DNA of 64,000 nucleotides from Litorimonas sp947503715 (lineage in GTDB: Bacteria; Pseudomonadota; Alphaproteobacteria; Caulobacterales; Maricaulaceae): contig NZ_CP189850.1 of assembly GCF_050271975.1 (NCBI RefSeq), positions 2,852,001 to 2,916,000 on the forward strand, written 5' to 3'. Position numbers and translations under genes: made by a program. This document shows, piece after piece, positions 17,625 through 26,521 of this stretch. Within the stretch, counting starts at the first letter, position 1; each line of letters opens with the position of its first letter. The notes under the pieces were generated by a model. It was not told the DNA's origin and did not search any database. It saw only the letters and a list, made by a program, of their open reading frames with translations.

Positions 17625-17733
17625 ACCCATCTCCAATCGTCCTAAATTCAGGACGGGAGATGTCTTTAGATTGCGGCTGGATTACGCAGAGAGCGTGTCC
17701 CTGCCGAGACGATTCTAAGACCTATGCAAATAT

Positions 17734-18045
17734 CTATTCGGCAACGGCCAAAAGCTCGCGCTGGAAATCCGGCACCATGACTTCGTAATTGGCAGCTTTC
17801 GAAATGGGCATTTCAAATTCTGCGAATAAGAAATCTAAATCTTTAGCGTCACAGTCAATCACATCAGCCAAATCGGATAGAATTTTCTGCCGGGTCATGG
17901 GACTGGCGGCACTCGCAGCGCGAATTCCCGACATAACGAAATCAGCGCGGGGTTGCCTTTCCGCGATGTGGCCGGGCGTGGCCATGTGACGGGAAATCAT
18001 ATCTTCCAGGCAGCCTTCAATGGGCCGCGGCGTGTTGGGGCGCAT
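17734..18045 (-). CDS. Hypothetical protein, 103 residues
   Basis: Soluble, probably cytoplasmic protein with no signal or membrane span. The C-terminal half is helical and acidic (MTRQKILSDLADVIDCDAKDLDFLFAEFEMP). The ATG at 18045 follows GAGG at 7-base spacing, which supports translation. It lies between creD and the DUF4197 gene on the same strand. Family not recognised. Confidence 0.6.
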   Translation of the reverse strand: MRPNTPRPIEGCLEDMISRHMATPGHIAERQPRADFVMSGIRAASAASPMTRQKILSDLADVIDCDAKDLDFLFAEFEMPISKAANYEVMVPDFQRELLAVAE

Positions 18046-18172
18046 ATAGATCCTCTTGCAATCTCTTTTTTAGCGGGGCGCTTGGATTGCTTACATTATT
18101 GGAACCATACACAGGATGAATGTGAAAGTTAAAAATGTCTTAAACACGAAAAAACTTCAGTTTGCCCTACAT

Positions 18173-18913
18173 TCAGGCGTCATACGCCCCAAAAACGCGA
18201 CGCAATATCTCGGATGTACGTTTGGCGGGATTGGCACGGATCGCTTTTTCTTCCTCACCGATAAAGTGGAAGACGCCGCGCAGGCCATAATCAACCCCGT
18301 GATCCACCAAGTCCCGACGTGCATCCGCCCCGAGATTTGGCGCAAATGGCACACTGTTTAACTGCGACGACACATCATCCACGAGCTTTAACGCGCCCGT
18401 CCCGTTCAGCGCGTTTTCCATGATCGGCGAGAACAGCTCCGCCAATCCCGTCGATGTCCGACCCCGCAAATATTCCGTCGCGGCATTATCGGGTCCACGG
18501 AGAATATCGAATGCATCCGTAATCGTCAGTCCGCGTACGGCGTCGAGGAAGATATTCTTCGCGGCAGGCGCAGCCTTCTCTGCGCCGCGATTGAGCTGTG
18601 TCTGCAATTCAACGAGCAAGCCGTCCGCACCCACAGGGGCAAGGTAGGATTGCACATCGCGCAAGATCTTCGGCAGTGGAATACGCACTGTGTCATTGCC
18701 CAGAAAACCGTTCAGAATGCCCAAATTGGCCAGAGCATTCCCAACGCCATTATCCAATGCAGCACGAATACCGTTCGCGGCCTCAAATGCGGATAAGCCA
18801 TTAGCGCCGTCTTGTCCGCCCAACACACCATCTAAAACGGATGGGTCAAAGGTTTCACAGGCCACGAGCGGGAAAGCCGCCGCCCCGAGAATAAAGGCTC
18901 TACGATCCGTCAT
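18173..18913 (-). CDS. DUF4197 family lipoprotein
   Basis: 246 residues. The N-terminus reads TDRRAFILGAAAFPLVAC, a lipoprotein-like signal ending in VAC. The DUF4197 pattern follows: NGIRAALDNGVGNAL, VRIPLPKILRDVQ, LNRGAEKAAPAAKNIF, and YLRGRTSTGLAELFSPIM. Function of the family is unknown; it is envelope-associated. It overlaps the end of the preceding 2-span protein gene by 14 bp and is probably the last gene of the enoyl-CoA hydratase operon. Confidence 0.85.
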   Translation of the reverse strand: MTDRRAFILGAAAFPLVACETFDPSVLDGVLGGQDGANGLSAFEAANGIRAALDNGVGNALANLGILNGFLGNDTVRIPLPKILRDVQSYLAPVGADGLLVELQTQLNRGAEKAAPAAKNIFLDAVRGLTITDAFDILRGPDNAATEYLRGRTSTGLAELFSPIMENALNGTGALKLVDDVSSQLNSVPFAPNLGADARRDLVDHGVDYGLRGVFHFIGEEEKAIRANPAKRTSEILRRVFGAYDA

Positions 18914-19169
18914 TAGTCTGTCCTTTCATGGAACGGTAAAAACGCTCGCGAATATTGAAGCGGATCAGGCCATAGGCGAAACCACCAATCGCGAAAAAGA
19001 TAATCGTTCGAGGTGTGAGATTATCGGGCATCTCAGTGCCCAAGACATTAAAAGCTGTATAAATTAGTGCGATAAAACCCCCGATCACCACCCCGTGGAT
19101 AAGCGCATAGACAAGTCGACCGCGCTCCCGCTGACGTTCCCATTTTTCAACAAAGTTACTCTTTATCAT
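18900..19169 (-). CDS. Small two-span membrane protein
   Basis: 89 residues beginning MIKSNFVEKWERQRERGRLVY, a charged cytoplasmic N-terminus, then two hydrophobic spans (HGVVIGGFIALIYTAFNVL and IIFFAIGGFAYGLIRF). Its ATG overlaps the stop of the enoyl-CoA hydratase gene (ATGA) and its end overlaps the DUF4197 start, so the three genes are tightly coupled. Function unknown. Confidence 0.72.
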   Translation of the reverse strand: MIKSNFVEKWERQRERGRLVYALIHGVVIGGFIALIYTAFNVLGTEMPDNLTPRTIIFFAIGGFAYGLIRFNIRERFYRSMKGQTNDGS

Positions 19170-20002
19170 GAGGACCGGTCCGGAAAGTTGGGTTCGCGTT
19201 TTTCGAAAAAGGCCCGCACGCCTTCCGCACAATCCGGCCCGACAAAGGCTTTATTCAGCAAACGGCTTTCCGCAATATGCGCATCAAAGGCTGCACCGTC
19301 CAACCGACCAAAGCCCGCCATGGAATCGCGCAGCAATCGCTTATTATTCGCCGTCGAGGTCGGGGAACATTTCGCCGCGATCTCACGGGCCAGTTCCAAT
19401 GCGCGGGGCAGAACGGCATCGGACGCGTGGACTTCGCTGACATAGCCTGCGCGGTGCATTTCTTCGGGCGGGATGATGTCGGCTTTCAAAATCCACTCAT
19501 TCGCTTTTGCCCAACCGACGAGACGCGGCAGGAACCAGCTGGACGCGCCGTCAAAAACGATCCCGCGCCGCGCAAAAGGAAAGGCCCATTTCGTCTTTTC
19601 CGAGCAAATCCGAATATCCATCGCCATCGTCATGGTCGCGCCGATCCCGACCGCGTGGCCATTAATCGCGCCGATAATCGGCGTGTCGACCTTGAACATA
19701 TCCAGCACGAGTTCACCGCCCGCATCGCGCGCGACGTCGCCATGCATGGAGAGAACGGTCTCGTCGCTCAGCCCCGCAAAGCCTTCGGTAATATCCGCGC
19801 CTGCGCAAAAAGCGCGTCCTGCTCCCGTCACGACGATGACGCGCACAGAATTATCCGCATCGAGATCTTTATAGGCGGCCTGCAAATCGCGGAACATCTC
19901 CATGTTGAAACTGTTCATCGAGTCGGGACGATTGAGCGTCAGAAGCGCGACGGCAGGATTTACAGAATCGCGGGTAACGATAATTGTGGAATATTCGGTC
20001 AT
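19166..20002 (-). CDS. Enoyl-CoA hydratase/isomerase (crotonase) family protein
   Basis: 278 residues. Crotonase fold marks include ALLTLNRPDSMNSFN, GAGRAFCAGADITEGF (oxyanion hole) and INGHAVGIGATMTMAMDIRICSE. In the active-site region the usual QPE glutamate is replaced (FPFARRGIVFDG), while the later Glu near KANEWIL is kept. It may therefore act as an isomerase or another crotonase rather than a classical hydratase. First gene of a coupled three-gene unit. The CoA substrate cannot be told from the sequence. Confidence 0.88.
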   Translation of the reverse strand: MTEYSTIIVTRDSVNPAVALLTLNRPDSMNSFNMEMFRDLQAAYKDLDADNSVRVIVVTGAGRAFCAGADITEGFAGLSDETVLSMHGDVARDAGGELVLDMFKVDTPIIGAINGHAVGIGATMTMAMDIRICSEKTKWAFPFARRGIVFDGASSWFLPRLVGWAKANEWILKADIIPPEEMHRAGYVSEVHASDAVLPRALELAREIAAKCSPTSTANNKRLLRDSMAGFGRLDGAAFDAHIAESRLLNKAFVGPDCAEGVRAFFEKREPNFPDRSS

Positions 20003-20076
20003 GCCAAAGGCTAATCTGTTTACCGCAAGGATGCAAAGCCATGTTCAAAACTGATGGGAGAAACTTTCACCGAATT

Positions 20077-20565
20077 TCACTTACTTAGACTAAAACTTTT
20101 TATCATTTTGGCTTCAACATTTATACCAGCCAAACGACAGCACTCTTCGTTAGACGGCATTGTCATTTGGACCAGATTATACCCGCCTTCAAAGGGCACT
20201 TTGATTTGAACAACTGTAAACTGAATACCTTTATCCTCGCCAAAACCGTGACCAAAATATTCAGCCTTATCAAACTCGGCTTTATCTGATGCATATGTGT
20301 CTAAAAGTTTCCAAATCCTATCCGGTTCCGCGTCCAGCACCGGATGAAGCCGATCAGAAATGGCCTCCCGCCCACCAACAAAAAAGAGTTTGGTCGTCTC
20401 CAAGGCATAATCATAATAACCTTCAGGAAGCGGGGCCAGGCCCTCAATAACTTTGGGCCTATCCATGTCCTCCAAGCTTCCGGGGGAATAGCCGAAATTA
20501 ATGTCACAGCCGGAAAGCAAAAGACCGGAAAATAAAAAAGGTAAAACGTAGAAAAACCGACACAT
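20077..20565 (-). CDS. Hypothetical lipoprotein
   Basis: 162 residues from the ATG at 20565. The signal peptide MCRFFYVLPFLFSGLLLSGC ends in a lipobox. The mature part has no domain I recognise; it carries a Cys pair (SNEECCRLAG) near the C-terminus. The frame extends upstream to a TTG at 20598, but the ATG gives a compact signal. It lies just after rarA on the same strand. It is more AT-rich than its neighbours. Confidence 0.65.
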   Translation of the reverse strand: MCRFFYVLPFLFSGLLLSGCDINFGYSPGSLEDMDRPKVIEGLAPLPEGYYDYALETTKLFFVGGREAISDRLHPVLDAEPDRIWKLLDTYASDKAEFDKAEYFGHGFGEDKGIQFTVVQIKVPFEGGYNLVQMTMPSNEECCRLAGINVEAKMIKSFSLSK

Positions 20566-20603
20566 GAATTTTGATAGCAAAGTCCAATATGGAAACAATT
20601 GCC

Positions 20604-21902
20604 TTACTTATTTTCATCCCGCATCTTCGCCCACATTTCCAACCGGTCCTTGATCGAGCGCTCACGGCCATCGCCCTTAGGGGCATAGAACTGCTCGCGT
20701 TCCATTTCATCAGGGAAATAGTCCTGCCCTGAAAATCCGGTCTCGGTGCTGGGATCATAGGCATAGCCGTCACCATAACCGATATCTTTCATCAGCTTCG
20801 TCGGTGCGTTGAGAATGTGTTTTGGTGGCGGCAGACTGCCTGTGGATCTCGCGGCCCGCATCGCGGCTTTGTATCCGGCATAGACGGCCACAGATTTTGG
20901 CGCGGTTGCCATATGGACGACGGCATGGGCGAGCGCGAGATCGCCTTCCGGACTGCCGAGCCGTTCATAGGCGCGGGCCGCTTCTGAAGCGATCATCAAC
21001 GCTGTCGGATCGGCGAGGCCAATATCCTCACTCGCAAACCGCACCAGACGCCGCGCGATATAGCGTGGGTCTTCCCCGCCTGTTATCATCCGCGCATACC
21101 AGTAAAGCGCGGCGTCGGGGTCCGAGCCGCGCATGGATTTATGCAGGGCGGAGATGATATTGTAATGCTCATCCCGCGATTTGTCATAGGCCGGAGCACG
21201 TTTCTGCAAGAGCGCCGCAACGCCTGCGGAATCCAACACCTCATCTTCGGCCAGAAAAACTTCATCCGCGAGCGTTAGGAGATAGCGCCCGTCCCCATCC
21301 GCAAATCCGATCAGGGTGTCTCGCCCGCTCGCGTCCAAGGGCAAAGCTCGGCCAACGTACTCTTCCGCCCTTGCCAGCAACCCCTCCAGCGCGTCCGCAT
21401 CCAATCGGTTCAATACAAAAACCTGCGCCCGCGAGAGCAAAGCGCCATTCAGTTCAAAACTCGGGTTTTCCGTCGTCGCCCCGACGAGCGTCACGACGCC
21501 TTCTTCCACATAGGGCAGAAAGCCGTCCTGCTGCGCGCGGTTGAAGCGGTGAATTTCGTCGACAAAGAGGAGCGTCCCGCGCCCGCTCTCCCGCCGCGCC
21601 CGCGCCGCCTCGAACGCTTTGCGCAAATCCGCGACGCCGGAAAAGACGGCGGAGAGTTGTACGAATTCCAACTCCGCCCGGTCGGCCAGCAGCCGCGCAA
21701 TCGTCGTCTTCCCGACGCCGGGCGGGCCCCAGAGGATCATGGAGGACAAACGCGACTGCGCCAACATCCGCCCAATCGGACCCTCCGGCCCAATCAGATG
21801 CGATTGTCCGACGACGTCTTCTAATGTTCGGGGACGAAGGGCTTCTGCCAAAGGCGTCGGAGCAGAGGCTTCAAGCCCTGCGGATTGGAAGAGGTTGGTC
21901 AT
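20604..21902 (-). CDS. rarA: Replication-associated recombination protein RarA (MgsA)
   Basis: 432 residues. Clamp-loader-like AAA ATPase with P-loop ILWGPPGVGKTTIAR, Walker B LLFVDEIHRFNRAQQD, sensor TLVGATTENPSFELN and the C-terminal RarA segment MITGGEDPRYIARRLVRFASEDIGLADP. It works at stalled replication forks. The ATG at 21902 gives the normal family length; a further upstream GTG/TTG extension is unlikely. It lies downstream of the blaI/M56-M23 pair with a 57-bp gap. Confidence 0.94.
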   Translation of the reverse strand: MTNLFQSAGLEASAPTPLAEALRPRTLEDVVGQSHLIGPEGPIGRMLAQSRLSSMILWGPPGVGKTTIARLLADRAELEFVQLSAVFSGVADLRKAFEAARARRESGRGTLLFVDEIHRFNRAQQDGFLPYVEEGVVTLVGATTENPSFELNGALLSRAQVFVLNRLDADALEGLLARAEEYVGRALPLDASGRDTLIGFADGDGRYLLTLADEVFLAEDEVLDSAGVAALLQKRAPAYDKSRDEHYNIISALHKSMRGSDPDAALYWYARMITGGEDPRYIARRLVRFASEDIGLADPTALMIASEAARAYERLGSPEGDLALAHAVVHMATAPKSVAVYAGYKAAMRAARSTGSLPPPKHILNAPTKLMKDIGYGDGYAYDPSTETGFSGQDYFPDEMEREQFYAPKGDGRERSIKDRLEMWAKMRDENK

Positions 21903-21959
21903 ATAAACGACAATGGACCCGACCAAGGCCGAGTCCAATAGGGTAAGTCAGAAAACAAA

Positions 21960-23378
21960 TTACGGGGTGCGAATATCCCAGACAATCGCAGGATCAACGC
22001 GTGTGCCGTTTTTAAAAGTCTCAATATGAACATGCGGTCCTGTGCTTTTTCCCGTATTGCCAATTGTGGCGAGTTGATCCCCTTTCCAGACGCGTTGCCC
22101 GGCTTCTACGTTAAAGCCTTCTAAGTGAGAGAACAGGGTCACGATACCGTTTTCGGCTTCGAATACGACGACCGTGCCATATTTGGGCTTACCGTCATAG
22201 AGCGTCGTCGCGTGTAATATTGTGCCACCAGCCGGTGCATAAATGGGTGTTCCGGTGGGCGCGGCAATATCGATTCCATAATGATCGCGTGTTTCGCCGT
22301 CTTTGAAAGGATCAAAGCTCTGTCCGAAACTGGCGGTCAAGCGGCCTGAGACCATATCGGTCGAGACCCAATTCCAGTCGCCCTTTTTAGCCGAAGGGTC
22401 GGCACTTGCCGTTTCTGACACCGTCAGCATTCCAACTCCGGTAACAATTGACGCCGCCAATCCCAGCAGAAGGCGGTCCCGCCCCCGCTTGTAACTCGGT
22501 CGCGTGCCATTCATAATATGTCTAATTCTCATCTTTTCGTTCCTTATACGGTGGGTTGAGAAGGAGGCGGCCGGGTATTGCCGTACCCGGCCCGCCGCTA
22601 TGTGGAGCGCTTGCAAAAGAGTTTCCGCATAAGCGCGCCGCATGTCGGGGTCACGATGGGCGGTCACCGCCATATCGCAACGAATTTCGGTCGCCTGACT
22701 CCACTGTGCAAAGAGGCGATGCGCGAAGGGCGACATCCAGCAGAGGCAAAGCAGGACACGTAGGACAAGGCCGGATTCATCATCCCGTCGCGTAATATGG
22801 GCGCGTTCATGAATGAGAATATTCAGCAGGTCCGCCTCGCTGACCACGCCGCGATAGCTTTCGGGCACGATGATGCGGGAATGTTTGGGTTGGCCGAAGG
22901 GCGTCCACGCAAAGGGTGACTGAACATGCGGCGAGACCAGTACATCATCCTGACCCGCAATATCAGCGCAGTCGGCTTTATGAATAATTTCATTAAGGCG
23001 GTATCGTCCAATGGCAAGTTTCATGAGGCATAAGAAAACGCCCAGACTATAAATAGCGCAGACCCCCTTCATCACGGTGGTCATATTCCAAACATATAAC
23101 TCGCCCGCCCCGGTTTGAGATTCGTCGGACAGAAGTCCCATGGATTGAAGCGGTTCATGTAATGAGAACACTGCGAGAGCGTCATAAGAGCCCGGATTAG
23201 GAAGTAATAAGAGCAACAGCCCCAAAAATGGAATCGCAACACAAAGGCTCAAACCTACAGACCAGAGAGCCGGCCATTGTTCGACCCGTTTATCTGCAAA
23301 TCGGAACAGAGTACTCAGCCCCCAAATCACGCCGCTGACAGACAGCATCGCCAGCAGAAAACTCCAGATCAATGCCAT
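21960..23378 (-). CDS. M56-M23 fusion membrane metallopeptidase (BlaR1-like)
   Basis: 472 residues. The N-terminal part has about three membrane spans (1-20, 40-60, 97-122) and a BlaR1/MecR1-type M56 zinc peptidase with HERAH (H190-E191-H194) and EIRCD (E231). After another span (about 304-322) comes a periplasmic M23/LytM domain with HYGID (H366, D370), FSHLEG and HVH (H449, H451), so both zinc sites are complete. In BlaR1 the C-terminus is a penicillin sensor; here a peptidoglycan endopeptidase-like domain replaces it. The ATG immediately follows the blaI stop (TAG-ATG), so they form one operon. The likely role is wall sensing plus cleavage of the partner repressor (inference). Confidence 0.88.
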   Translation of the reverse strand: MALIWSFLLAMLSVSGVIWGLSTLFRFADKRVEQWPALWSVGLSLCVAIPFLGLLLLLLPNPGSYDALAVFSLHEPLQSMGLLSDESQTGAGELYVWNMTTVMKGVCAIYSLGVFLCLMKLAIGRYRLNEIIHKADCADIAGQDDVLVSPHVQSPFAWTPFGQPKHSRIIVPESYRGVVSEADLLNILIHERAHITRRDDESGLVLRVLLCLCWMSPFAHRLFAQWSQATEIRCDMAVTAHRDPDMRRAYAETLLQALHIAAGRVRQYPAASFSTHRIRNEKMRIRHIMNGTRPSYKRGRDRLLLGLAASIVTGVGMLTVSETASADPSAKKGDWNWVSTDMVSGRLTASFGQSFDPFKDGETRDHYGIDIAAPTGTPIYAPAGGTILHATTLYDGKPKYGTVVVFEAENGIVTLFSHLEGFNVEAGQRVWKGDQLATIGNTGKSTGPHVHIETFKNGTRVDPAIVWDIRTP

Positions 23379-23756
23379 CTAACTACCCGCCTGTTTTTTA
23401 GCGGCGGCTTTAAGAACCGCGTCCAATTCCGCGAGTTCGTCCGCTGAGAGCAGCTGGCTCTTCACGAGGTTTGAAACAGGGAGCGGGCCGTCCAGCCCTA
23501 ACACGTCCGATGCAAAATTTTGGATCATTGCCGCGAGGGTCGGGATTTTCTTGGCCTTGGCGCTGTATATGTTCAGACCGTGCAGCTCCCGCTGGCTCAA
23601 CAACCCCTTCTCCACCATGCGCTCCACCGTCTTGCGAGAAGACGAGCGCGACCAGCCCAACGCCTCACTCACCGCCCGATGGATCTCCCCAACACTCTGC
23701 GCCCCATGGGACCAGAGATGTTTTAGAATGACGAGTTCAGACGGCGACGGTTTCAT
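23379..23756 (-). CDS. blaI: BlaI/MecI/CopY-family repressor
   Basis: 125 residues beginning MKPSPSELVILKHLWSHG, with the winged-helix segment SVGEIHRAVSEALGWSRSSSRKTVERMVEKGLLSQ, typical of BlaI/MecI. BlaI proteins bind palindromic operators and are cleaved when the M56 partner is activated. A second in-frame ATG is at 23774 (131 residues). I prefer 23756 because the upstream one lies within palindromic operators and the shorter start matches the family. A promoter with -35 TTGACT and -10 CATATA would start the transcript at or near this ATG, giving a leaderless message. Coupled to the M56-M23 gene. Confidence 0.88.
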   Translation of the reverse strand: MKPSPSELVILKHLWSHGAQSVGEIHRAVSEALGWSRSSSRKTVERMVEKGLLSQRELHGLNIYSAKAKKIPTLAAMIQNFASDVLGLDGPLPVSNLVKSQLLSADELAELDAVLKAAAKKQAGS

Positions 23757-23785
23757 GTCACTATATGGTGACATGTGTCGCCATA
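23755..23785 (-). promoter_or_regulatory. Overlapping palindromic operators of the blaI operon
   Basis: Two dyads overlap. One at 23755-23774 has arms ATGTCAC / GTGACAT around TATATG. One at 23764-23785 has arms TATGGTGACA / TGTCGCCATA (two mismatched pairs in the arms). On the minus strand a TTGACT hexamer (-35, about 23791-23796) and CATATA (-10, about 23762-23767) place them over the core promoter. This fits autorepression by BlaI. Confidence 0.7.
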
Positions 23786-23861
23786 AGTCAATCCATTTAT
23801 TTTAGACCTAAGCTGAAACACATTCACGTGCCCGTAAAGTCTTTGGCTTGGATAATAAGTC

Positions 23862-23885
23862 AAAAAGAAAGCCCCATGAAGGGGC
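23862..23885 (-). terminator. Terminator of the sdhCDA operon
   Basis: Stem GCCCC / GGGGC (23871-23875 with 23881-23885), loop of 5, followed on the minus strand by TTTCTTTTT. Located 26 bases after the sdhA stop. Confidence 0.7.
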
Positions 23886-23911
23886 CTTTTATTTAGCAAT
23901 TACGTGGGAGC

Positions 23912-25696
23912 CTAATAAACGCGTTTCTTAGGCTCAATATAGTCAATCCCGTCGGTCATTGTGTAATCATGGACCGGGCGGTAGTCGATTTTCACGGCGT
24001 TGTTTTCGCCGTCATACCAAGCGAGTGTGTGTTTCATCCATTTCGCGTCAATCCGATCTGGATAGTCCTCATGCGCATGGGCGCCGCGACTTTCCTTGCG
24101 GTTATCGGCGGAGGCGATGGTGACACTGGCTTGGGCGACGAGATTGTCGAGTTCCAGCGCTTCCATCAAGTCCGTATTCCAGACCATAGTTTTGTCCGAG
24201 ACGGAGATATTGGCCATGTCTTCAGCAATGGCGGAGACTTTCGTGACACCTTCGGCGAGGCTTTCCTCTGTCCGGAAGACCGCACAATGGGCTTGCATGG
24301 CTTTTTGGAGGTCGAGACGGATAGCCGCCGTATTCTTTGTCCCGTCCGCATTCCGGAATTTCTCCAGACGCGTGATGGACGCTTCGCCCGCATTGGCGGC
24401 GAGTGGCTTTTGCTCGAGGTTCGGCGTGCAGGTTTCCGCGACGCGCAATCCGGCTGCGCGGCCAAAGACAACGAGGTCAATCAAGCTGTTCGAGCCCAAA
24501 CGGTTCGCGCCGTGAACGGAGACACAGGCCGCTTCGCCGACAGCCATCAGGCCGGGGACAACACTATCCGGGTCACCATCTTTCAACGTCACGACTTCGC
24601 CGTGATAATTCGTCTGAATACCGCCCATATTATAGTGGCAGGTCGGCAGGACCGGGATCGGTTCCTTCGTCACGTCAACGCCCGCGAAAATCTTGGCGGT
24701 CTCGGAAATGCCGGGCAGACGCTCGGCGAGGACGGCCGGGTCAAGATGGTCGAGATGGAGATAGATATGATCCTTCTCCGGCCCAACACCGCGGCCTTCG
24801 CGAATTTCAATCGTCATCGCGCGGGAGACGACATCGCGCGAGGCGAGGTCTTTCGCGGATGGGGCATAGCGTTCCATGAACCGCTCACCCTCGGAGTTGG
24901 TCAGGTAACCGCCCTCCCCGCGTGAGCCCTCAGTGATCAGGCAACCCGCACCGTAAATACCGGTCGGGTGGAACTGAATAAACTCCATATCCTGGACAGG
25001 CAGACCTGCGCGGAGCACCATCGCATTCCCGTCACCCGTACAGGTATGAGCGGAGGTCGCGGAGAAGAAGACGCGGCCATACCCGCCCGTCGCGAGAATC
25101 ACTGTCTGTGCGCGGAAACGGTGCAATGTCCCATCGTCCAGCTTCCACGCCGTCATGCCGCGACACACGCCGTCTTCCATGATGAGATCGAGCGCGAAAT
25201 ATTCGATAAAGAATTCGGCATCATTGCGGAGCGCTTGACCGTAAAGCGTGTGCAACATGGCGTGACCCGTCCGGTCAGCGGCGGCGCAAGTGCGCTGTGC
25301 TTCGGGGCCTTGACCCATATTTTGCATCATGCCGCCAAAGGGACGCTGATAAATCTTACCTTCATCCGTACGGGAGAATGGCATGCCCCAATGTTCCAGC
25401 TCGTAAACCGCCTTGGGCGCTTCGCGGCAGAGATACTCAATCGAGTCTTGGTCACCGAGCCAGTCAGAGCCCTTAACCGTGTCATACATGTGCCAGCGCC
25501 AGTCATCATTGCCCATATTGCCGAGCGAGGCGGCAATCCCGCCCTGCGCCGCGACCGTGTGGGAGCGCGTTGGGAAAACCTTTGTGACACAAGCCGTCTT
25601 CAGACCCGCCTGCGCCGCGCCGAGTGTCGCGCGAAGGCCGGAACCACCCGCGCCAACAACAACAACATCGTAAGTATGATCAATCCATTCAGTCAT
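23912..25696 (-). CDS. sdhA: Succinate dehydrogenase flavoprotein subunit
   Basis: 594 residues. FAD motif DVVVVGAGGSGLRATLGAAQAG and the flavinylation site SHTVAAQGGIAASLGN. Also HPTGIYGAGCLITEG and the catalytic Arg region GEAACVSVHGANRLGSNSLIDLVVFGRAAG. Oxidises succinate to fumarate in complex II. The ATG at 25696 is 4 bases after the sdhD stop and gives the normal length; an upstream in-frame start would overlap sdhD. sdhB is missing from the expected place downstream. Confidence 0.97.
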   Translation of the reverse strand: MTEWIDHTYDVVVVGAGGSGLRATLGAAQAGLKTACVTKVFPTRSHTVAAQGGIAASLGNMGNDDWRWHMYDTVKGSDWLGDQDSIEYLCREAPKAVYELEHWGMPFSRTDEGKIYQRPFGGMMQNMGQGPEAQRTCAAADRTGHAMLHTLYGQALRNDAEFFIEYFALDLIMEDGVCRGMTAWKLDDGTLHRFRAQTVILATGGYGRVFFSATSAHTCTGDGNAMVLRAGLPVQDMEFIQFHPTGIYGAGCLITEGSRGEGGYLTNSEGERFMERYAPSAKDLASRDVVSRAMTIEIREGRGVGPEKDHIYLHLDHLDPAVLAERLPGISETAKIFAGVDVTKEPIPVLPTCHYNMGGIQTNYHGEVVTLKDGDPDSVVPGLMAVGEAACVSVHGANRLGSNSLIDLVVFGRAAGLRVAETCTPNLEQKPLAANAGEASITRLEKFRNADGTKNTAAIRLDLQKAMQAHCAVFRTEESLAEGVTKVSAIAEDMANISVSDKTMVWNTDLMEALELDNLVAQASVTIASADNRKESRGAHAHEDYPDRIDAKWMKHTLAWYDGENNAVKIDYRPVHDYTMTDGIDYIEPKKRVY

Positions 25697-25700
25697 GTGA

Positions 25701-26048
25701 TTATCCCAAAAACGCGAGTTTAATGACGGCAAAGGCCACCGCAGCCCATAAGATGAAGGCGACCAGCTTGTTTTTCAACAAGCCGAAACGCCGCAGTCCA
25801 CCACCGAAATAATCCATAATGACTTCGTCCATCTCCAGTTTGCAGTACCAAACCGCTGCCGTGAAAAAGGCGAGGAAACCAATCGCGCCAACAGGTGTGG
25901 AGAGCCAGAGTTCCAGCCCTTCCACGCCGTTCGGAACCGCATGGGCGACGGACCAGATGACGGGGATCAGGCCAATGATGACGCCCCATCCTGTCCATGT
26001 GTGGATTTTCTGATGGGCAACGCTGTGATTTTGTGTGGAGGCGCTCAT
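25701..26048 (-). CDS. sdhD: Succinate dehydrogenase membrane anchor subunit
   Basis: 115 residues, three membrane spans (VIIGLIPVIWSVAHAV, VGAIGFLAFFTAAVWYC, LVAFILWAAVAFAVIKLAFLG). The segment KLEMDEVIMDYF after span 2 is typical of SdhD in alphaproteobacteria. It anchors complex II and helps bind heme and quinone. Its ATG overlaps the sdhC stop (TAATG). Confidence 0.9.
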   Translation of the reverse strand: MSASTQNHSVAHQKIHTWTGWGVIIGLIPVIWSVAHAVPNGVEGLELWLSTPVGAIGFLAFFTAAVWYCKLEMDEVIMDYFGGGLRRFGLLKNKLVAFILWAAVAFAVIKLAFLG

Positions 26049-26437
26049 TATACCGCCCCAGAGATGAGGAGTGTCAGGACAAGTGCCAGCACAATCGCAA
26101 GCGCCAACATGATGTAGGACAGCGTGTTATTGAGTTCAGGCTTTAGAAAGCTACCACTATTCCAAACGGCATGCCGGAATTGCGCCAGCGCCAGAAAAAT
26201 AAAGGCGAAGAGAAAGACAAAAAGGCCGATCGCACCCAGAGGCGAGAAGACGAGGCCCGCGAGCGGCAAGCTGCCCGTCAGTGAAAGAACCAAAAGCCCG
26301 ACCGCGACAAGGAAAAGCGCGACATAGCAAATGATCGCACTCGCGCGATGTGCGATAGAGCTCATCATGGCCCCGTGCCAGCGCCAGACTTGTAAATGCG
26401 GCGACATTGGCCGCGTGTCGTTCCACTCAGATGACAT
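26048..26437 (-). CDS. sdhC: Succinate dehydrogenase cytochrome b556 subunit
   Basis: 129 residues. RPMSPHLQVWRW and SSIAHRASAI are the SdhC signature, followed by three spans. The heme-region histidine lies in AQFRHAVWNSG before the last span. First gene of the sdhCDA operon; quinone-binding anchor of complex II. Confidence 0.93.
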   Translation of the reverse strand: MSSEWNDTRPMSPHLQVWRWHGAMMSSIAHRASAIICYVALFLVAVGLLVLSLTGSLPLAGLVFSPLGAIGLFVFLFAFIFLALAQFRHAVWNSGSFLKPELNNTLSYIMLALAIVLALVLTLLISGAV

Positions 26438-26521
26438 AGAAATCGTCCCAAATTCAGATTGCGCCGCAAACTAGGCGGCCAGTGTCTCAAGTCAACGCAT
26501 AAAGGCGCGAATGGTTCGCAA

